This document shows, in pieces, positions 9,327-13,435 of a stretch of 13,435 nucleotides of DNA. A program made the position numbers and the translations under genes. This stretch comes from Monoraphidium neglectum (taxonomy: Eukaryota > Chlorophyta > Chlorophyceae > Sphaeropleales > Selenastraceae), in the NCBI RefSeq assembly GCF_000611645.1, contig NW_014012095.1:1-13435 (forward strand), given 5' to 3'. The stretch's first letter is position 1, and each line of letters opens with the position of its first letter. The notes under the pieces were generated by a model, which worked only from the letters and a program-made list of their open reading frames with translations, did no database searches and was not told where the DNA came from.

Positions 9327-10453
9327 AAGCTCTTTGCCATTCATTTCCAAGACTATATCACACACAACCATATCGTACCACCGCACCACTCGTACGATAA
9401 CACGTACGCCTGACGCCCGCTGCCAGGACGCCGCTAGCGCACTGACGGTGTCGGCTTGGGCTGCTCGCGGCCAAGTGAGTACGGTATCCCACGTGCCTGC
9501 CAAGGGCTGCTGGATAAAAATTGTCCTTGGTGCCACTGTCTTGAACTCCCGCGTTCGTCTAGCATACAACCTGTCACAGCCATTGCGCAGACCCATGCCA
9601 ATGCAGCGAGCTCGCGGGCGCGGGACATTCTCCATGCTGCGGTGGCAGCGCTAGGTTCCCTCTGCTGTACAAACCTGGCCGCAGGAATTGCCGTACTCAA
9701 GCCTCTTTCACCATAAGATGCACTGATGCGGCATCAGCAGGAACGGTACAATCCTGTGGCAGCAGCCAGCAAGTTGACACACTGCACGACTGCACATGCA
9801 CACCAAGCACGATGTGCACATCTGATGAGAAAATATCGGCAGACATCCGCGTGCATACGACACCGAGAAAGCAAGGGCACAGAGAGGCGAAGGTGCGGCA
9901 CTGCACATTGTTTGCGGCAGAGTAAACATCGGCACATGCCTGCGTTCCTCCTCCATCCCCACTGCCTCTCCCTTCTATAGAGCCTCCAATGCAATGACGA
10001 CAGCAAGGCCTGTAGAAGCACGATGCAAACGCTGGTGGCCGCCTTGACAGCTGCTTCAATCAGCCCACAGCAGGCAATTTCAGGTGACGAGAACATGCAG
10101 CTGGCCTGAGGCAGGTTTCCAAGCTGCTGAATATACAGTAGAGAGAGTGTGCTACTCAGGGTTCGTGGGCCCACACATGATTATTTGCTACCCATCTATG
10201 CAGCAGGTCATGCTTCACATTGGCGGTCAACTTATGAACTCACGCTGAACATCGGCCCAGGTAGCAGCTGATGCCCGGTTGCCACACGCAAGAGCGTTGG
10301 TGAACGGCACTAGTTACACGCAGGTTGCAATTGATGAAATGCGCATGCTTTTCAAGGCGCCGTTTTGTGTATCTATCGACGGCATCAGATCGCTCAGCGC
10401 GCCCGACGCGGTAGGCCTTCGCGACAGTACCGTAAGTGTGGCTAATATCATCC

Positions 10454-11120
10454 ATGGAGCAGCGCACGACCGGCGACGCCCGCGTGCTGGACACCAAGGC
10501 TGACAGAGACTCCGACTCTGAAGAGGTGAGCAGCCATTTGCAGCGGAAAGGGGAGCTTTTATGAATTACATGCTGTCGTGATCCCGTGTCGAACGGCTAC
10601 ACCGCGACGCGCGCGCGCGCGCGACCGCCTGCGCTCGATGCAAAGCGCGAAAGGGATCGAAACATTCTGCTTGGCCATGCGGGACCTTTCGGATTCTCAA
10701 GCACCACGCACGCCTGCTCATACGTCAGTGGGAAGAGTTCCAGAAGAGTGGTTGTCCCGACTTCATGCTGATGAGTCAGTATGTGAACGCGTGGATGGCG
10801 CAGAACCTGCCCATGCCGCTGCGGTCCCTGTACCCTTTCAAGGTGCGCAGGCCGCAGCAGCCAGGCCTGGCTTGCAGAGCGCATGCCTCCGGCTGTATGC
10901 TGACCTCGTTTTCATGCACATGGCCCATGCATCTGCTGTACATGGGCACCTTGTGACTGTGTTGATTCTCACATGCACCGCAGGGACCTTCGAGCGCCGT
11001 CGGATGTGCGCGCCCTTCGGCAGCGGTCCACCCTCCCAAGCCGTTGCAGAAGCAGCAGCAGCAGGACCAGGAGCAGGAGCAGCTGCAGCAGGAGCAGCGG
11101 CAGCAGCAGCAGGAGCAGCC

Positions 11121-11152
<32 letters not shown>

Positions 11153-11472
11153 CGCAGACAGACCAGCGGCAACTGGAGCTCACGAGCACCAGCAAGCCAC
11201 AGCAGCAGCAGCACGCGCCTGTGGAGGTTGGGGGCGTTTGGGACGAGCGGCATCAGTTGTGCCACGGCCCACATTTGGGCTCCGCCTCCATGAGCGGTAC
11301 GCCGTCCGTGCAACCAGGCGCCGTCGGCTGCGCACCCCCCCTCAAGGGGCTGTTCGCCTGTGGCACCTGCGCGGCCGACACAGAGGCAGGCGCTCTTGCA
11401 CAGAGCCCTGGCAACACCAGCAACACGCCAGGACCTGCGGTCGCACCTGCAGACGCCCGTGCGGCTGCGTGA
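10454..11472 (+). CDS. unrecognised protein, acidic N-terminus and Gln-rich C-terminus
   Basis: Three exons: 10454-10525, 10702-10842 and 10984-11472 (TGA), 233 residues, all introns phase 0 with GTGAGC and GTGCGC donors. The ATG has an in-frame TAA five codons upstream, which supports the start unless a 5' exon is spliced in. Residues 1-24 are charged and end DRDSDSEE. Residues 25-71 look like a folded core (LLIRQWEEFQKSG, FMLMSQYVNAWMAQN, PMPLRSLYPF), probably helical. I do not recognise the family. Residues 72-233 are low complexity: a Gln/Glu-rich stretch at about 93-140 including ten consecutive Gln (11122-11151), then a Gly/Ala/Pro/Ser tail with a CGTC pair. High G/C at codon third positions in exons 1 and 2 supports coding. 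The start of exon 2 (AAG acceptor) and the end of exon 3 are the weakest points; further splicing before the stop is possible. It is divergently placed to the discoidin gene, 1.2 kb away. Confidence 0.55.
10605..10623. repeat. (CG)n tract in intron 1 of the Gln-rich gene
   Basis: About 19 bp of perfect alternating CG inside the intron 10526-10701. Confidence 0.85.
11047..11160. repeat. imperfect CAG tract encoding Gln/Glu in the Gln-rich gene
   Basis: CAG and GAG triplets run through the first third of exon 3, with the longest pure stretch at 11125-11151. They are in the Gln frame of the plus-strand gene. Confidence 0.9.
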
Positions 11473-11742
11473 CTTTCTCTTCGGTCTGTCAATTTGCTTG
11501 ACGCAGCATCCTCATGATGGACCCTTGAGGCAACTCGCACGACGCCGGACGGGGCGTTGCCTGACCTAGGCTGTGGCCGCATGGCTCACTCCAGACAGCA
11601 AAGTGCATAGCGTTTGGGGCATCTGTGGGCTTTGCACAAGGCCGCTCCACGAGCACCATTGCATCCTAAAACTCAGCACGCCGCTGCGAACAATTTGCTG
11701 CACTTCAATGTGAAGGGCCCCTGTTGTGGCTGGATACGCTGT

Positions 11743-11747
11743 TGTAA
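11743..11747 (+). terminator. candidate TGTAA polyadenylation signal
   Basis: TGTAA is the usual polyadenylation element in green algae such as Chlamydomonas. This copy lies about 270 bp after the stop at 11472 on the coding strand, a normal 3' UTR distance. A five-base match is weak evidence on its own. Confidence 0.3.
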
Positions 11748-11970
11748 CATGGCTACCCAGCTGAATCAGCATCGTGGCGAGCGCGCCGCATGCTTGGCAT
11801 GCCCCCTACTTGTGCTGCAAGGAGGCCGGTGAGCGTCAATGTGATGGCCCGCCTGTACTGCCGCTCAGTCAGGAGGTGCAGCGGAGCGGCGCAGGCGGGT
11901 CACACAATTCCCAAATTTTCAGTCTGAAATCCACCTGTTGGCTATCCAGCTCGAACCGGCGTCTTTTCAG

Positions 11971-12084
11971 ATCTGCCGACTGTGCGACGAGTACGTAGAC
12001 CGCCCCAGCGCCGCGCTTGACTGCGTCGTCGACTTTTGCCAGCACGCGCCCCTCTTGCGTGCTGTTATTTTTAAACGCACATTC
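11971..12084 (+). CDS. possible upstream exon with a Cys pair (ICRLCDEYVDRP)
   Basis: The stretch lies between a pyrimidine-rich acceptor (gtcttttcag, AG at 11969-11970) and a strong GTATGT donor at 12085-12090. It encodes 38 residues in phase 0, beginning ICRLCDEYVDRP and ending RAVIFKRTF. Splicing to an acceptor at 12171-12173 would cross an 89-bp intron and continue in frame into MSRPNSLQELEH, so it may belong to the gene at 12207. CxxC followed by E.VD and then an R..IFK motif faintly recalls the start of ARV1-type proteins, but the following exon shows no ARV1-like membrane segments and the spacing differs. Its last third has lower G/C at third positions. Treat it as an exon candidate only. 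Confidence 0.3.
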
Positions 12085-12206
12085 GTATGTAGAGCCTTAC
12101 GGCCAAGCGCACTGCAACAACACCGATCAACGCGGAGCGCGCGTGCAGTTCCCCTGTCCCAGCCGCGATCCAGGCCCACGGGCCGTCACGAGATCCTAGG
12201 GTGACG

Positions 12207-12771
12207 ATGAGCCGCCCAAACAGCCTGCAGGAGCTGGAGCACCTGCTCGACGGCTATGCGCCGTCTGCCGCCCAGCGAGCCGCGGCCGTCGCCTTTGCGT
12301 TGGCAGAGGCCGAGGCATACGAAAGCGGCAAGAAGCGCAAGTGCTTTTTGCTGATGGCCGCTTCAGATGCGGTCATCAAGGCCGGCGAGGGCCGGGTGTG
12401 CTTCAGGTGAGCCAGCTGGAGGCGCCCCGCTGCGGCGCCCCGCACGGTCGCCGGGCGTGGGGCTGCCATCAGTCACCACCGGGCCCCACGAATGACGCCG
12501 CTCCAGCCGCCAGCACCTGTTGTCACGGATCCAAGAGGGCTCTCTCAACTGATTTCTATCTGCTCCTCCCTGCTGCAGGGAGCCCGTGCAGAAGCATCAC
12601 GTCTGCATAGAGCAGGCAAGCAGCCGGCGAAAAGCAACGCCAGTGCCCGTGGGAGCGGCTTGCCAAGGCCCATGGCAGCGGCCCATGGCAGCGGCCCCGT
12701 TCGTCGCCAACGACGCCACACGTGCACGCCGCGCGCCGCGTGTCGCACGCGTTGCGACTTGCCCTGCCTGA
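12207..12771 (+). CDS. unrecognised small protein, 5' exons of a probably longer gene
   Basis: Exon 12207-12406 begins with ATG and encodes 66 residues plus two bases (phase 2). It opens MSRPNSLQELEHLLDGYAP and continues with an Ala-rich helical stretch, GKKRKCFLLMAASD and a terminal GEGRVCF. It ends at a consensus AG|GTGAGC donor. The acceptor at 12578 has a good pyrimidine tract (ctcctccctgctgcag), so exon 2 starts at 12579 and restores the frame as REPVQKHHVCIEQASSRRK. That frame stays open to a TGA at 12769-12771, giving 130 residues if nothing else is spliced. No family is recognised. No strong donor lies in exon 2, yet coding-like sequence continues in other frames to about 12875 and again from 13276, so the 3' structure is uncertain. 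A 13-bp tandem duplication at 12667-12692 sets the frame of the last part. The ATG frame also stays open upstream to an acceptor at 12173, which could join the exon candidate at 11971-12084. Confidence 0.5.
12667..12692. repeat. 13-bp tandem duplication in exon 2 of the last gene
   Basis: The unit ggcccatggcagc occurs twice in direct succession (12667-12679 and 12680-12692). Its length is not a multiple of three, so copy number changes the downstream reading frame. Confidence 0.85.
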
Positions 12772-13275
12772 GCTTGTGCGCCGCCCTGGCAATGATCTGG
12801 CCGCAATTCGCCACCGTGCGCAATCTGCAGGACGGGACCCGCACCAAGGGACTGACGCGCCCCGGGGGTTTCGCGGTAAGACGGCTGCAGGGCAGCGAAG
12901 CGGCGCCGCGGGCCGCGCACACGTGCCGGTACTGGTGGCCCATCGCCGCCGCCGTAGTGTGCCGGGGATGACGCCGGGCGGTGCCGGCGCAGGCGCCGCG
13001 GCTGGAGCGGGCTAGCTGTGGGGGTGCCGCAGCGCCTTGACGCTCAGCGCATGGCTGGGCTGGCATGGGGGGACCCTGTGCGTGTCATGCCGGGTCTGTC
13101 TGCTGCTGCTCCCTGCCATGAGGCTGGGGGTACCCACCATGGCTGTGTGATCTGAGCTGTGATCTGTTTCATTGCATGGCAATCCCCGCTGCTTTAGACA
13201 CGCGGGCACAAACCCACATGCTCCCGCACGCATGCACACGCAAGCGAACACACAACCCCATGCAAACTTGCACAG
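12772..13275. other. region of unresolved exon/intron structure
   Basis: Two frames are open over 12772-12875: one reads LALPELVRRPGNDLAAIRH and the other contains MIWPQFATVRNLQDG. A consensus GTAAGA donor lies at 12876. From about 13020 to 13275 the sequence looks intronic, with a degenerate CA/CG-rich stretch at 13200-13275 just before the acceptor at 13275. I cannot decide which frame, if any, is translated. Confidence 0.35.
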
Positions 13276-13435
13276 GCGCGCGCCCGCCTGTCTGGCTCCG
13301 GCGACTCTGGCGCCCGCGCGTCTGCCGCGGCTGAGAATGATCTGGAGGACAACGCCGGCCGCCGCCGAGCATCGTCACCCGACTCTCCTGGCACCTCTGG
13401 CAGCGGCGGCGGCGGCGCCGGCGGCGCCGCGGCGC
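13276..13435 (+). CDS. coding-like exon running off the right edge, low-complexity protein
   Basis: After an acceptor-like ttgcacag (AG at 13274-13275), one frame stays open to the window end. It encodes an Ser/Ala/Gly-rich sequence containing AAAENDLEDNAGRRRASSPD and then a Gly-rich run. The alternating acidic, basic and Ser/Pro composition and G/C third positions look like a disordered linker of an algal protein. It could be a later exon of the gene starting at 12207: the GTAAG donor at 12876-12880 would be in phase with it if the preceding exon is read in the frame containing MIWPQFATVRNL. It could equally be the start of another gene. Confidence 0.35.

Larger units (their letters stand above)
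9274..10453. other. intergenic spacer between divergent genes
   Basis: This separates the minus-strand discoidin gene from the plus-strand Gln-rich gene, and both promoters should lie here. Composition is more AT-rich than the exons. Open frames are present on both strands but show mixed third positions and no recognised domains. Two points stand out: a TATA-like element with a 5' hairpin near 9295-9326, and an exon-like stretch at 10324-10431. Confidence 0.55.
11473..12206. other. spacer after the Gln-rich gene, with one exon candidate
   Basis: This should contain the 3' UTR of the upstream gene and the promoter or 5' exons of the gene at 12207. Apart from the Cys-pair exon candidate at 11971-12084, no convincing coding sequence is seen. 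A GTGAGC donor-like site follows GAGGCCG at about 11823-11829, but no exon with recognisable protein precedes it. Confidence 0.4.

Noticed and set aside
9261..9635. 124-codon minus-strand ORF with an ATG, ending across the start of the discoidin gene
   Set aside because: It lies in an AT-richer spacer, has poor G/C third-position bias, shows no recognised domain and overlaps the promoter region. A real small gene cannot be fully excluded.
9697..10174. Cys-rich minus-strand open frames in the spacer
   Set aside because: Mixed codon bias, no motif with regular Cys spacing and no splice context.
10578..11501. 307-codon plus-strand open frame across the Gln-rich gene
   Set aside because: It ignores consensus splice sites and reads the CAG tract as Ala/Ser; the spliced model has better codon bias and a protein-like core.

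Overview
The window is eukaryotic nuclear DNA, most likely from a GC-rich green alga (Chlorophyta). It has GC-rich coding exons with strong G/C third-position bias, many short introns of about 140-370 bp with GT(G)-AG ends, abundant CAG/CTG, GCC and CA/TG microsatellites, and Ala/Gly/Gln-rich protein linkers. The organism is inferred from style and protein similarity; no marker gene fixes the species. I see no operon, bacterial mobile element, CRISPR array, rRNA or tRNA.

Layout. (1) 1-3138, minus strand: seven exons of an mTERF-repeat organelle gene-expression protein, whose 3' end runs off the left edge. (2) 3139-4740: spacer holding the mTERF upstream region and the 3' UTR of the next gene, with no convincing coding sequence. 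(3) 4741-9273, minus strand: a complete ten-exon gene for a 747-residue protein with a FAMeT-like N-terminal domain, a BACK region and a C-terminal F5/8 type C (discoidin) domain. It resembles the plant BTB/POZ protein family typified by Arabidopsis At2g30600, but there is no room in the gene for a BTB domain. (4) 9274-10453: spacer between divergent genes. (5) 10454-11472, plus strand: a three-exon gene for an unrecognised protein with a Gln-rich C-terminal part. (6) 11473-12206: mostly non-coding, with one Cys-pair exon candidate. (7) 12207-13435, plus strand: at least two exons of an unrecognised protein, a stretch of unresolved exon structure, and a final coding-like exon running off the right edge.

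The two minus-strand genes are reconstructed by joining exons at consensus splice sites. Every junction keeps the reading frame and gives a continuous domain, so these models are the firmest part of the annotation. The plus-strand genes rest only on splice signals and codon bias.

The points most worth a second look are the apparent BTB loss, a probable GC-AG intron with an in-frame GT alternative, CAG tracts lying in the same sense orientation in several genes but read in different frames, and a 13-bp tandem duplication that decides the reading frame in the last gene. I found no multi-gene system such as defence, biosynthesis or a mobile element. The neighbours look functionally unrelated.
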